64,000 bases of DNA from Pelagihabitans sp965238025 (GCA_965238025.1 OZ250162.1:186001-250000); one strand, 5' to 3'; shown: positions 8,438-17,604, numbered from the stretch's first letter. Notes: generated by a model from the sequence alone, not told the origin. Numbers and translations: made by a program.

Positions 8438-11400
8438 ATGAAAGCTAAAATTACCGCATTGATTTTGTTGCTCACAGCAATTACCTATGGCCAGGTAAAA
8501 ATCGGAGATGATATCAATACCATAGACCCCAGTTCAATCCTTGAGTTGGAAAGTGACTCCAAAGTGTTGGTCATTACCAGGGTTTCCGATGCACAAATGA
8601 ACACCATACAACCTTTGGCCGGTGCAATGGTCTATAATACAGATCAAGGATGTGTTTATCAATTTAACGGCATAAACTGGATAGGGCTTTGCGATTCTTT
8701 CTCCTTTAATGAAACCATAACGACCCTTGTCGATAATAATGACGGTAGCTTTTCCTATCTTAATGAAGATAATAGCACCATCACGATTACCAAAGCGATG
8801 TTGATCGACAATGGCAATGGCAGCTTTAGTTTTGAAAATGGAAGTGGTGCCACCGTAGATTTTATTGGTACAGATACACAGCTTACCGATGCAGAGGTCG
8901 CAACGGCCGTAAACAACGAATTCCCGAACCTGGATACCGATGCTACCGACGATTTCTCGGGAAGCTATAACGACCTGACGGACGTACCCGCAGATATCGC
9001 CGACGGGGATGACGATACCACCTATACCGCAGGAACGGGGCTTGACCTTACAGGCACCGAGTTCTCCGTGAACGATGCGGAACTAAACCCTGATTGGGCC
9101 AACATCACTAGCATCCCGGCAGACATTGCCGATGGCGATCAGGATACACAGCTTACCGATGCCCAAGTGGCAACAGCGGTCAACAACGAGTTTCCGAACC
9201 TGGATACCGATGCAACCGACGATTTTTCGGGAAGCTATAACGATCTAACGGACGTGCCCGCCGATATTGCGGACGGGGACGACGATACCACCTATACCGC
9301 TGGTAACGGCCTTGACCTTACCGGGACCGAGTTCTCCGTGAACGATGCCGAACTGAACCCGGATTGGGCCAACATTACCAGCATCCCCGCCGACATAGCC
9401 GATGGGGATGACGACACACAACTCACCGATGCAGAGGTCGCAACGGCCGTAAACAACGAATTTCCCAATCTGGATACCGATGCGACGGACGACTTTGACG
9501 GGGAATGGACCTCGCTCAACAATATCCCTGCCGACATTGCCGATGGTGACGACGATACGCAGCTTACCGATGCAGAGGTCGCAACGGCCGTAAACAACGA
9601 ATTCCCGAACCTGGATACCGATGCCACCGACGATTTCTCGGGAAGCTATAACGACCTGACGGACGTACCCGCAGATATCGCCGACGGGGATGACGATACC
9701 ACCTATACCGCAGGAACGGGGCTTGACCTTACAGGCACCGAGTTCTCCGTGAACGATGCGGAACTGAACCCTGATTGGGCCAACATCACTAGCATCCCGG
9801 CAGACATTGCCGATGGCGATGATGATACACAACTTACCGATGCGCAGGTAGCAACGGCCGTCAACAGCGAGTTCCCGAACCTGGATACCGATGCAACGGA
9901 CGACTTTGATGGGGAGTGGACCTCGCTCAACAATATCCCTGCCGATATCGCCGATGGCGATGACGATACCACCTATACAGCAGGTACCGGACTCGACCTT
10001 ACGGGGACAGAGTTCTCCGTGAACGATGCGGAACTGAACCCCGATTGGACCAACATTACCAGCATCCCGGCCGATATAGCCGATGGTGATGACGATACAC
10101 AGCTTACCGATGCACAGGTCGCAACGGCCGTAAACAACGAGTTTCCGAACCTGGATACCGATGTCACCGACGACTTTGATGGGGAATGGACCTCGCTCAA
10201 CAATATCCCTGCCGATATAGCCGATGGCGATGACGACACCCAGCTTACCGATGCAGAGGTCGCAACGGCCGTAAACAACGAGTTCCCGAACCTGGATACC
10301 GATGCCACCGATGATTTCTCGGGAAGCTATAACGACCTGACCGATGTGCCAGCGGATTTGGCGGACGGCGACGATGATACCACCTATACCGCCGGTACCG
10401 GACTCGACCTTACGGGCACCGAGTTCTCCGTGAACGATGCGGAACTGAACCCGGATTGGGCCAACATTACCAGCATCCCTGCCGACATCGCCGATGGCGA
10501 TGACGATACGCAGCTTACCGATGCACAGGTAGCGACAGCGGTCAACAACGAGTTCCCCAATTTGGATACCGATGCCACCGATGATTTCTCGGGAAGCTAT
10601 AACGACCTGACCGATGTGCCAGCGGATTTGGCGGACGGCGACGATGATACCACCTATACCGCTGGTACCGGACTCGACCTTACCGGGACCGAGTTCTCCG
10701 TAAACGATGCGGAACTCAATCCCGACTGGGCGAACATCACTAGCATCCCCGCGGATATTGCCGATGGCGATCAGGATACACAGCTTACCGATGCCCAGGT
10801 GGCAACAGCGGTCAACAACGAGTTTCCGAACCTGGATACCGATGCAACCGACGATTTTTCGGGAAGCTATAACGATCTAACGGACGTGCCCGCCGATATT
10901 GCGGACGGGGACGACGATACCACCTATACCGCTGGTAACGGCCTTGACCTTACCGGGACCGAGTTCTCCGTGAACGATGCCGAACTGAACCCGGATTGGG
11001 CCAACATTACCAGCATCCCCGCCGACATAGCCGATGGGGATGACGACACACAACTCACCGATGCAGAGGTCGCAACGGCCGTAAACAACGAATTTCCCAA
11101 TCTGGATACCGATGCGACGGACGACTTTGACGGGGAATGGACCTCGCTCAACAATATCCCTGCCGACATTGCCGATGGTGACGACGATACGCAGCTTACC
11201 GATGCAGAGGTCGCAACGGCCGTAAACAACGAATTCCCGAACCTGGATACCGATGCCACCGACGATTTCTCGGGAAGCTATAACGACCTGACGGACGTAC
11301 CCGCAGATATCGCCGACGGGGATGACGATACCACCTATACCGCAGGAACGGGGCTTGACCTTACAGGCACCGAGTTCTCCGTGAACGATGCGGAACTGAA

Positions 11401-12964
11401 CCCTGATTGGGCCAACATCACTAGCATCCCGGCAGACATTGCCGATGGCGATGATGATACACAACTTACCGATGCGCAGGTAGCAACGGCCGTCAACAGC
11501 GAGTTCTCGAACCTGGATACCGATGCAACGGACGACTTTGATGGGGAGTGGACCTCGCTCAACAATATCCCTGCCGATATCGCCGATGGCGATGACGATA
11601 CCACCTATACAGCAGGTACCGGACTCGACCTTACGGGGACAGAGTTCTCCGTGAACGATGCGGAACTGAACCCCGATTGGACCAACATTACCAGCATCCC
11701 GGCCGATATAGCCGATGGTGATGACGATACACAGCTTACCGATGCACAGGTCGCAACGGCCGTAAACAACGAGTTTCCGAACCTGGATACCGATGTCACC
11801 GACGACTTTGATGGGGAATGGACCTCGCTCAACAATATCCCTGCCGATATAGCCGATGGCGATGACGACACCCAGCTTACCGATGCAGAGGTCGCAACGG
11901 CCGTAAACAACGAGTTCCCGAACCTGGATACCGATGCCACCGATGATTTCTCGGGAAGCTATAACGACCTGACCGATGTGCCAGCGGATTTGGCGGACGG
12001 CGACGATGATACCACCTATACCGCCGGTACCGGACTCGACCTTACGGGCACCGAGTTCTCCGTGAACGATGCGGAACTGAACCCGGATTGGGCCAACATT
12101 ACCAGCATCCCTGCCGACATCGCCGATGGCGATGACGATACGCAGCTTACCGATGCACAGGTAGCGACAGCGGTCAACAACGAGTTCCCCAATTTGGATA
12201 CCGATGCCACCGATGATTTCTCGGGAAGCTATAACGACCTGACCGATGTGCCAGCGGATTTGGCGGACGGCGACGATGATACCACCTATACCGCTGGTAC
12301 CGGACTCGACCTTACCGGGACCGAGTTCTCCGTAAACGACGCCGAACTCAATCCCGATTGGGCGAACATCACCAGCATTCCCGCTGACATTGCCGACGGA
12401 GATGATGTGAATGATGCCGATTCAGATATAACCAATGAAATTCAGGTGCTGTCCAAAAGTGGAACTACCATTTCATTGAGTAATGGAGGCGGAAGTGTAA
12501 ATGAAACCGTTACAACCTTAACACAGGACACCTCTACCGGTGTAATTACCTATACCAACGAAACGCCAACGGCCCAAACTGCAAATGTAATTGGCGCCGA
12601 AACCAACAATAGTATTGCTGCCGGCGCAAATGGCGGGGCGTTCTATGAAAGTCCGATAAAAGCTTTTGGTAAAATCTCTTCGGCCGGAGCAATCACAAGG
12701 GCAACAACCGGGATTACGGTCACCAAACAAACCGGTAATGGCCATTATAGGGTAAACCTTCCATCTGGGTTGGTAAGTGACGGTGATTACATTATTCAAT
12801 TGAGTCAACCTGGAAGAGGAGGCGCAGGTAATGACGACCCAGGGATTTCATATAGCGCCCAGAGTGCGACAGGTTTCGACGTAATAATAGGCGATAATGA
12901 TAACGGAGGTACAGATCGGTCACGGTTTAATTCAGAATTTATGTTCACCATATTAGATTTATAA
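8438..12964 (+). CDS. Giant Asp-rich repeat surface protein 2
   Basis: A 1,508-residue protein with signal peptide MKAKITALILLLTAITYG. The same head module as giant protein 1 follows (VKIGDDINTIDPSSILELES, AMVYNTDQGCVYQFNGINWI). From about residue 145 to 1320 there are 15 copies of a module starting DTQLTDA, combining the blocks EVATAVNNEFPNLDTDATDD, FSGSYNDLTDVPADIADGDD and LDLTGTEFSVNDAELNPDW, with a variant FDGEWTSLNNIPADIADGDD. The acidic DxDxD stretches suggest calcium-stabilised structure, which is inference. A unique C-terminal domain of about 100 residues ends FMFTILDL, echoing FFTITDF in giant protein 1. The repeat zone is visibly more GC-rich than its surroundings. Its stop overlaps the next start (TAATG). 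Confidence 0.78.
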   Translation: MKAKITALILLLTAITYGQVKIGDDINTIDPSSILELESDSKVLVITRVSDAQMNTIQPLAGAMVYNTDQGCVYQFNGINWIGLCDSFSFNETITTLVDNNDGSFSYLNEDNSTITITKAMLIDNGNGSFSFENGSGATVDFIGTDTQLTDAEVATAVNNEFPNLDTDATDDFSGSYNDLTDVPADIADGDDDTTYTAGTGLDLTGTEFSVNDAELNPDWANITSIPADIADGDQDTQLTDAQVATAVNNEFPNLDTDATDDFSGSYNDLTDVPADIADGDDDTTYTAGNGLDLTGTEFSVNDAELNPDWANITSIPADIADGDDDTQLTDAEVATAVNNEFPNLDTDATDDFDGEWTSLNNIPADIADGDDDTQLTDAEVATAVNNEFPNLDTDATDDFSGSYNDLTDVPADIADGDDDTTYTAGTGLDLTGTEFSVNDAELNPDWANITSIPADIADGDDDTQLTDAQVATAVNSEFPNLDTDATDDFDGEWTSLNNIPADIADGDDDTTYTAGTGLDLTGTEFSVNDAELNPDWTNITSIPADIADGDDDTQLTDAQVATAVNNEFPNLDTDVTDDFDGEWTSLNNIPADIADGDDDTQLTDAEVATAVNNEFPNLDTDATDDFSGSYNDLTDVPADLADGDDDTTYTAGTGLDLTGTEFSVNDAELNPDWANITSIPADIADGDDDTQLTDAQVATAVNNEFPNLDTDATDDFSGSYNDLTDVPADLADGDDDTTYTAGTGLDLTGTEFSVNDAELNPDWANITSIPADIADGDQDTQLTDAQVATAVNNEFPNLDTDATDDFSGSYNDLTDVPADIADGDDDTTYTAGNGLDLTGTEFSVNDAELNPDWANITSIPADIADGDDDTQLTDAEVATAVNNEFPNLDTDATDDFDGEWTSLNNIPADIADGDDDTQLTDAEVATAVNNEFPNLDTDATDDFSGSYNDLTDVPADIADGDDDTTYTAGTGLDLTGTEFSVNDAELNPDWANITSIPADIADGDDDTQLTDAQVATAVNSEFSNLDTDATDDFDGEWTSLNNIPADIADGDDDTTYTAGTGLDLTGTEFSVNDAELNPDWTNITSIPADIADGDDDTQLTDAQVATAVNNEFPNLDTDVTDDFDGEWTSLNNIPADIADGDDDTQLTDAEVATAVNNEFPNLDTDATDDFSGSYNDLTDVPADLADGDDDTTYTAGTGLDLTGTEFSVNDAELNPDWANITSIPADIADGDDDTQLTDAQVATAVNNEFPNLDTDATDDFSGSYNDLTDVPADLADGDDDTTYTAGTGLDLTGTEFSVNDAELNPDWANITSIPADIADGDDVNDADSDITNEIQVLSKSGTTISLSNGGGSVNETVTTLTQDTSTGVITYTNETPTAQTANVIGAETNNSIAAGANGGAFYESPIKAFGKISSAGAITRATTGITVTKQTGNGHYRVNLPSGLVSDGDYIIQLSQPGRGGAGNDDPGISYSAQSATGFDVIIGDNDNGGTDRSRFNSEFMFTILDL
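9128..12391 (+). repeat. Nearly identical 1,632-bp tandem duplication inside the giant gene
   Basis: The segment from about 9128 to 10759 is repeated at about 10760 to 12391, exactly 1,632 bp (544 codons) later and in frame. Each copy holds seven of the DTQLTDA modules and begins with the distinctive DGDQDTQLTDAQ variant. Only isolated differences were spotted, such as CAA/CAG near 9166/10798 and one Pro-to-Ser change (EFPNL to EFSNL) near 11513. Synonymous differences appear only at the far edges. This indicates a recent unequal crossover or amplification. Confidence 0.9.
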
Positions 12965-13659
12965 TGAGAAAGAAAATTATATACATCGTTTTTTTAATTC
13001 TTGGATTTCAGTCTATCCAGGCTCAAATAGACCCAAGTTTGTTGTTCGGCCTTCAAACGGCTACAACAACAGAAATGAATGCAATTGTGAACCCAATAAC
13101 AGGTTCGTTGATATACAATACTTCCGACTTTAGCATATACCAATATATCGGGAGTGGTTGGGCCAGGGTTTTTGATTCTGCCAACAATGGTACCGCAGGA
13201 ACAAAAGTGAATTTTGGAGGACGTTGGACCAATACCGATGTTGCCACCGACTTAAATGTAACGGGTATAGAAGCTCCAATCTTTGGGACCGAAGATTATA
13301 AAGATGATGGTAACGCACTTTACGAAGTAAGCGGCAACACCCTTGTCGTTAAGGAGGCAGGTAGATATGACATTCGGGCCAATTTCTCCCTAATCGGTAG
13401 TAGCTCAGGAGGTACCCAACAACGGACCAATGCGACCGGACGATTGGCAGTAAACGGAACTCAGGTTGGAGCGAGAGGGGCCTCAGCCTATATACGGTTT
13501 GCCTCAGGGCAAACACAATCCAGTATTCACATGAGTGAGATTTTAGAACTGAATGCCAATGACGTTATATCCATTATTATGTTTAGGGAAGGTAATTCAG
13601 GTCCTGTTCGCTTTAATGCCGCGGATGAGTCGAGTTTTATTATTAATAAGGTGCAATAA
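12964..13659 (+). CDS. Exported C1q/TNF-like jelly-roll protein
   Basis: A 231-residue protein with signal peptide MRKKIIYIVFLILGFQSIQA. A short version of the shared head module follows (TTEMNAIVNPITGSLIYNTS, YQYIGSGWARVFDS). From about residue 78 the sequence has the strand pattern of a C1q/TNF-like jelly roll: YEVSGNTLVVKEAGRYDIRA, GRLAVNGTQVGARGASAYIR, MSEILELNANDVISIIMFRE and a final SSFIINKV strand. Such domains usually form trimers and bind ligands. The start codon overlaps the stop of the giant gene (TAATG), indicating translational coupling, and the next gene begins four bases after the stop. Family assignment is by pattern, not by alignment. Confidence 0.7.
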   Translation: MRKKIIYIVFLILGFQSIQAQIDPSLLFGLQTATTTEMNAIVNPITGSLIYNTSDFSIYQYIGSGWARVFDSANNGTAGTKVNFGGRWTNTDVATDLNVTGIEAPIFGTEDYKDDGNALYEVSGNTLVVKEAGRYDIRANFSLIGSSSGGTQQRTNATGRLAVNGTQVGARGASAYIRFASGQTQSSIHMSEILELNANDVISIIMFREGNSGPVRFNAADESSFIINKVQ

Positions 13660-13663
13660 CACT

Positions 13664-14809
13664 ATGAAAATCAGAATACTCATATTCCTAATCTCCTTGG
13701 TTACCTTTGTGTCTGCCCAAGAATCGGCGCAAAACTTCGGTAACTTGAAAATACACGATTTAGGAGCTATTGGTTTTCATTTGGATGTCATTAACAATGG
13801 TATTTTTGATGATAATCTAGGTTTAGCCGGTTTTTATAGTGACGGGCAACGTACCATATCCGGTGCATTTAGGCCTATTTTCTATGATTTAGAGATTATG
13901 GCAGCCGATGACCTATTGTTAGAGGTAGGTGTTGGAGTTACTAATAATGCCAATTTTATTCTCGGTGATGTAATGACGCCTAGGACTTTTCCTGATATCA
14001 ATCTCGACTTTATTTCAGATGCTACCTACACTGGTGAAACCAACCTGACCAAAGTTGACGGTTACTCAGCGGCCACTAGTAAAGCAATCTTTATTTTTCC
14101 TATTGGAGATCAAGCTAAACTGCGCCCCTTGGAATTGTATTCCGAAGGGCAAAATACAACGGCGAAGGCCGCCTATTATTTTGAAGATCCAAATGCCCCA
14201 ACGGCGTTTATTATTGCCTTTGACACAGCGATCAAGACCGACATTCTTACTACCGTAAGCACTTATGAATTCTGGGATTTGGATAATGAAGTTCCATCTA
14301 GGGTACGACTTACATGGGACACGGACAGCAATTTGTCGGGTTTTGTTGATGAAATTGAAAATTTACGTATTGTAGGTTGGCATAAAACAAACAACATATG
14401 GGAGACCCTTGGCGGAAATTCCATCAGTGGGGATTTTGACACTGGGGAGATTACTTCTGATACCTTTCTGCCAGACGATTATGCCATTATCACTTTCGGA
14501 AGTAGTCTAAGTTCGGAAAACCTCAGTCTCGAAAATTACCTGCTCTCACCAGATGGTGATGGAATCAACGATGTTCTTTATTTCGATGCCCTTTCACTTT
14601 CTCCGGAAAACAATTCCTTAAAAATTTATAATCGTTGGGGAAGGTTGGTATACGAAGCCGATGGCTATCAAAACAATTTTAATGGGATTGCCACTAAAGG
14701 TTTGGTCGTTGCCGAAAACAAAAAACTTCCTGACGGAGTCTATTTTTACATTTTAGAACTTCAAGATATTGACGTGCTGCATCAGGGATACTTTGCAATA
14801 AGAAACTAA
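13664..14809 (+). CDS. T9SS type B cargo protein, paralogue of the protein at 7075
   Basis: About 381 residues from ATG 13664; the open frame reaches back to 13553 but overlaps the previous gene and lacks a signal peptide there. The signal peptide is MKIRILIFLISLVTFVSAQ. The body repeats the landmarks of the 7075 protein: NLKIHDLGAIGFHLDVINNG, DNLGLAGFYSDGQRTISGAF and IFPIGDQAKLRPLELYS. The C-terminus is a type B CTD (NYLLSPDGDGINDVLYFDAL, LKIYNRWGRLVYEADGY, LPDGVYFYILEL). It is the third gene of the second surface operon. As with its paralogue, surface anchoring of the co-encoded repeat protein is inferred from gene order only. Confidence 0.9.
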   Translation: MKIRILIFLISLVTFVSAQESAQNFGNLKIHDLGAIGFHLDVINNGIFDDNLGLAGFYSDGQRTISGAFRPIFYDLEIMAADDLLLEVGVGVTNNANFILGDVMTPRTFPDINLDFISDATYTGETNLTKVDGYSAATSKAIFIFPIGDQAKLRPLELYSEGQNTTAKAAYYFEDPNAPTAFIIAFDTAIKTDILTTVSTYEFWDLDNEVPSRVRLTWDTDSNLSGFVDEIENLRIVGWHKTNNIWETLGGNSISGDFDTGEITSDTFLPDDYAIITFGSSLSSENLSLENYLLSPDGDGINDVLYFDALSLSPENNSLKIYNRWGRLVYEADGYQNNFNGIATKGLVVAENKKLPDGVYFYILELQDIDVLHQGYFAIRN

Positions 14810-14901
14810 ACAATCATTTTTGGCAAGTGGACAAGGCAATCGATATTTCCCAAAATGGTAAAAAATGAATAATTCATATAGTTCGTTTGTAGTCATTCCT
14901 G

Positions 14902-14930
14902 CCCATTTTAGACTAAAATGGGTAAATTTG
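14902..14930 (+). promoter_or_regulatory. 9-bp hairpin abutting a TAaaTTTG -7-like element
   Basis: CCCATTTTA (14902-14910) and TAAAATGGG (14914-14922) form a perfect 9-bp stem with a 3-base loop. It is followed at once by TAAATTTG (14923-14930). There is no U-tract, so a simple terminator is unlikely. An operator over a promoter, or a post-operon processing hairpin, are both possible. Confidence 0.35.
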
Positions 14931-14949
14931 AGTTATAGAACTACGTACT

Positions 14950-14978
14950 TGTTGCTCACAATTTGGCAACATTTTTGC
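14950..14978 (+). promoter_or_regulatory. Possible promoter of the D,D-carboxypeptidase gene
   Basis: TTG at 14950-14952, an 18-bp spacer, then CATTTTTG at 14971-14978, one base from the TAnnTTTG consensus, 41 bp before the ATG. Confidence 0.4.
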
Positions 14979-15019
14979 AGTTAAGACAGTAAAACCAATT
15001 TTTGCCTAAAAATAGCAGT

Positions 15020-15754
15020 ATGCAAAGAAGATCGTTTATAAAAAAAAGTGGTGCATCCGCATTGGCCTTGGGCGTACTCCCCAGCATGGCATTTTCAAGC
15101 CAGATCGAGTATTCGATTTTGGAACTCATGGGAAAAACAGATATTGAATTGTACGGTGAGGGCATCAATTTGCGAAAAGAAGCCCATGATGCTTTTTTGG
15201 AAATGAAAAAAGCCGCCTATGGAGATGGAATCGATTTAAAAATTGTATCCAGCTATAGAAACTTTTATCGACAAGAAGGTATTTGGGAGCGAAAGTTTAT
15301 CCGCTATACGGACGATGACGGTATGGAACCACTACCCGCCATCGATAAAATTATAGAATATTCAACAATTCCAGGTACTAGTAGGCATCATTGGGGAACG
15401 GACATCGACATTGTAGATGGGTACCGCAAGGTTGAGGGTGATGTTTTGGTCCCATCAAAGTTCGGTCCTGGTCAACCCTATGAAGATTTTAAAAAATGGA
15501 TGGATGCGAACTCCCGGAAGTACGGTTTCTATCTTGTTTATACCGACACACCGGGTAGAAGAGGCTTTAAATATGAGCCCTGGCATTACAGCTATGCCCC
15601 ACTTTCTATACCCATGCTTACCCAATTCAGGGGTAAGAATATATTACAATTATTGGAACAAGAAGAATTTGAGGGCGCCGATCATTTCACCAACGGTTTC
15701 TTAAATAGCTATATAAAGAATAATATTTTAGACATCAATCCTGATCTTTTATAA
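15020..15754 (+). CDS. M15-family D-alanyl-D-alanine carboxypeptidase (VanY-like), Tat-exported
   Basis: About 244 residues from ATG 15020; an upstream in-frame start at 15002 would add six residues. The N-terminus MQRRSFIKKSGASALALG is a twin-arginine signal (RRSFIK) followed by a hydrophobic stretch, so export folded by Tat is predicted. Peptidase M15B zinc-site motifs are present: SRHHWGTDIDIV (SxHxxGxxxD) and YEPWHYSY (ExWH). SSYRNFYRQEGIWERKF matches the substrate-side helix of the family. The likely role is trimming peptidoglycan pentapeptides. It is followed 38 bp later by an M48 peptidase gene on the same strand. Confidence 0.88.
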   Translation: MQRRSFIKKSGASALALGVLPSMAFSSQIEYSILELMGKTDIELYGEGINLRKEAHDAFLEMKKAAYGDGIDLKIVSSYRNFYRQEGIWERKFIRYTDDDGMEPLPAIDKIIEYSTIPGTSRHHWGTDIDIVDGYRKVEGDVLVPSKFGPGQPYEDFKKWMDANSRKYGFYLVYTDTPGRRGFKYEPWHYSYAPLSIPMLTQFRGKNILQLLEQEEFEGADHFTNGFLNSYIKNNILDINPDLL

Positions 15755-15792
15755 GTCTTTTGTATATTGAGGTCTATTGAACACTATCGATT

Positions 15793-16560
15793 ATGAACAG
15801 AAGTAGTTGGAAAATCCGTATCCTTATTGGATTGGCCATTGTAGCCTTTGCATTTATCAAAAAATGTAACAATACTGAAGAAAACCCATATACCGGGCGA
15901 TCCCAACATATAACAATGGATGCCAATCAGGAGATTGCGATTGGCCTACAGAGCGCCCCCCAAATGGCACAACAACATGGAGGTCTCTATCCCGATGAGC
16001 GCCTTCAGGCCTATGTAGATCAAGTGGGCAATAAACTGGTTCAAAATAGCATCGCTCGCGACACTCCTTACAAATTTGATTTTCATTTGTTGGCCGATGA
16101 TAAGGCCATTAATGCCTTTGCGCTTCCCGGAGGGCAGTGCTTTATAACGTACGCCCTATTTTCCCAATTAAACGAGGAACAGCTTGCCGGGGTTCTTGGT
16201 CATGAAATTGGCCATGTTATCGGTAGACATTCGGCAGAACGTATTGCTTCAAGTGAATTTTGGAGAACCGCTACCATGGGCGCCACGGTCGGTGCCGGGG
16301 ATATTGGAAATGTTGTTGGGGGCATAGGACAGAACACCCTTCTAAAAAATGGGCGTGGCGATGAACTTGAAAGTGATGACCTCGGTGTACTTTTTATGAT
16401 ACAATCAGGATATGATCCCTATCAAATGATCAAGGTAATGCAAATACTGAAAGCCGCAGCTGGGCCCAACCGTGTTCCGGAATTTCAGAGCACACACCCC
16501 GACCCCGAAAATAGAATTGAAAAAATCAAGGAATCCATCGCAAAATATCAAAATAGGTAG
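15793..16560 (+). CDS. M48 family zinc metallopeptidase, membrane-anchored
   Basis: A 255-residue protein with a single N-terminal hydrophobic segment (residues about 8-22) and no convincing lipobox. Zinc motif HEIGHVIGRHSAE places His137 and His141 as ligands with Glu138 as catalytic base. The third ligand is in ELESDDLG downstream. The length and the IARDTPYKFDFHLL and INAFALPGGQCFITYALFSQ segments match Bacteroidota M48/Oma1-like peptidases facing the periplasm. The probable role is protein quality control, an inference from the family. Confidence 0.9.
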   Translation: MNRSSWKIRILIGLAIVAFAFIKKCNNTEENPYTGRSQHITMDANQEIAIGLQSAPQMAQQHGGLYPDERLQAYVDQVGNKLVQNSIARDTPYKFDFHLLADDKAINAFALPGGQCFITYALFSQLNEEQLAGVLGHEIGHVIGRHSAERIASSEFWRTATMGATVGAGDIGNVVGGIGQNTLLKNGRGDELESDDLGVLFMIQSGYDPYQMIKVMQILKAAAGPNRVPEFQSTHPDPENRIEKIKESIAKYQNR

Positions 16561-16747
16561 TTCGCAGCCTGGGCTTAAAATGGCAGCTTTTTAATTTTTT
16601 TAGCCTTTTCGATGAACTGCACGGGACATTAGGCAAGTTTTTGTACATTTACCCCTCCCTATTATCTTTTTGCCTCAGATTTAACCCTTATAGCTTTAAT
16701 TTAATAACATGTACTGAAACTTATGTCAGTACTTAAATAAAACTATA

Positions 16748-16915
16748 ATGGGAACACTCGTACACTTTAAAAATCTTTACACAGAAGCTTTTGCAGACTG
16801 CAAGCCTGTATTGGCGGTTTTCTTTTTAAAAGCTTATTCTGTTTTTGCCGCAATTATGCTTTTTATGGCAATTTATGCGTTTACCGATCGCGCTTTAAGC
16901 GGATTCGAATTTTAA
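16748..16915 (+). CDS. 55-aa membrane protein, probably DUF6747 family
   Basis: Short frame MGTLVHFKNLYTEAFADCKP, then the hydrophobic segment AVFFLKAYSVFAAIMLFMAI, ending LSGFEF. The pattern of a cytoplasmic head, one membrane span and a terminal GFEF fits a small flavobacterial family that I recall as DUF6747; the family name is from memory. A strong hairpin terminator begins 51 bp after the stop. A 187-bp spacer separates it from the M48 gene, so it is probably transcribed alone. Function unknown. Confidence 0.75.
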   Translation: MGTLVHFKNLYTEAFADCKPVLAVFFLKAYSVFAAIMLFMAIYAFTDRALSGFEF

Positions 16916-16965
16916 AACCCTTTATTTGCTCTTTTACTTGAACACTATTTGAAGTGAATATATCA

Positions 16966-17001
16966 AAAAAACCCCTTAGGAAATCACCTAAGGGGTTTTT
17001 T
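16966..17001. terminator. Bidirectional intrinsic terminator
   Basis: A perfect 15-bp stem (16966-16980 with 16987-17001) has a 6-base loop. The arms begin with six A and end with six T, so it works for the small plus-strand gene and for the convergent ankyrin gene. Confidence 0.93.
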
Positions 17002-17019
17002 GTTTGATGACTATAACTA

Positions 17020-17409
17020 TCAAGTATTTTTCTTGATTACTTCTAGGGCATCTTCTGCATTCGATAGTTCAGCGTATTTCTTTATAGTCCAACCCTTATC
17101 ACTTTTAAGCTTTAGGTTTGCCCCATTGGAAATAAGTAAACTCAAAATCTCTGCCTTGTTGTAGCGAGCGGCAAAAATTGCAGGGGTCATTCCTGCAGAC
17201 TTTTGATTAACATCTTCGCCAAGTTCGATCATGCGTTTTACCGTTTCAATGTCCCCTTGAACAATGGCCTTGCAAAAAGAACTGATTTCAGCGTCAAAAG
17301 ACGTTTTAAGTTCCACTACCACAGGCGTAGGTTCCATTTCGTTTGCTGTTAAACTGTTTGTGGCCACGGCCATCATGGCCAAAGCCAAAATTACTGCTGT
17401 TTTTCTCAT
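17020..17409 (-). CDS. Exported ankyrin-repeat protein
   Basis: A 129-residue protein with signal peptide MRKTAVILALAMMAVATNSL. It has about two to three ankyrin repeats: FCKAIVQGDIETVKRMIELG, GMTPAIFAARYNKAEILSLL and SKGWTIKKYAEL-like spacing in the last repeat (GWTIKKYAELSNAEDALEVI). These repeats mediate protein-protein contacts; the location is predicted periplasmic. It is monocistronic and ends at the shared terminator. A small CCTGCC/GGCAGG hairpin lies in its leader. Confidence 0.85.
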   Translation of the reverse strand: MRKTAVILALAMMAVATNSLTANEMEPTPVVVELKTSFDAEISSFCKAIVQGDIETVKRMIELGEDVNQKSAGMTPAIFAARYNKAEILSLLISNGANLKLKSDKGWTIKKYAELSNAEDALEVIKKNT

Positions 17410-17425
17410 GATAAATGATTTTTAA

Positions 17426-17441
17426 ACCTGCCAGAAGGCAG
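17426..17441. repeat. CCTGCC-AGAA-GGCAGG hairpin
   Basis: A perfect 6-bp stem with a 4-base loop, 16 bp upstream of the ankyrin gene start, so likely in its 5' leader. A related CCTGC...GCAGG hairpin occurs at 41283-41302, suggesting a small dispersed palindrome family. Confidence 0.6.
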
Positions 17442-17604
17442 GCTGATTGATGAATAAATTTTACTTATATAAATATAGACTACCCTGATACCTTTTTGTT
17501 ACAACCTTCGCCGTTAATTCACGAAAGTTTAACAAAGAAGGCCACGATTCGTTAAGGATTTAACATCTTAGGATACTGGTATCTAAAAAAGAACAGGGTA
17601 TAAA

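Noticed and set aside
9245..12210. Series of identical minus-strand open frames across the giant gene 2 repeats
   Set aside because: They recur exactly with the 1,632-bp duplication and are shadows of the plus-strand repeats.
8872..12395. CRISPR-like periodic repeats
   Set aside because: Repeats are contiguous, codon-phased and encode a continuous protein; there are no unique spacers and no cas genes nearby.
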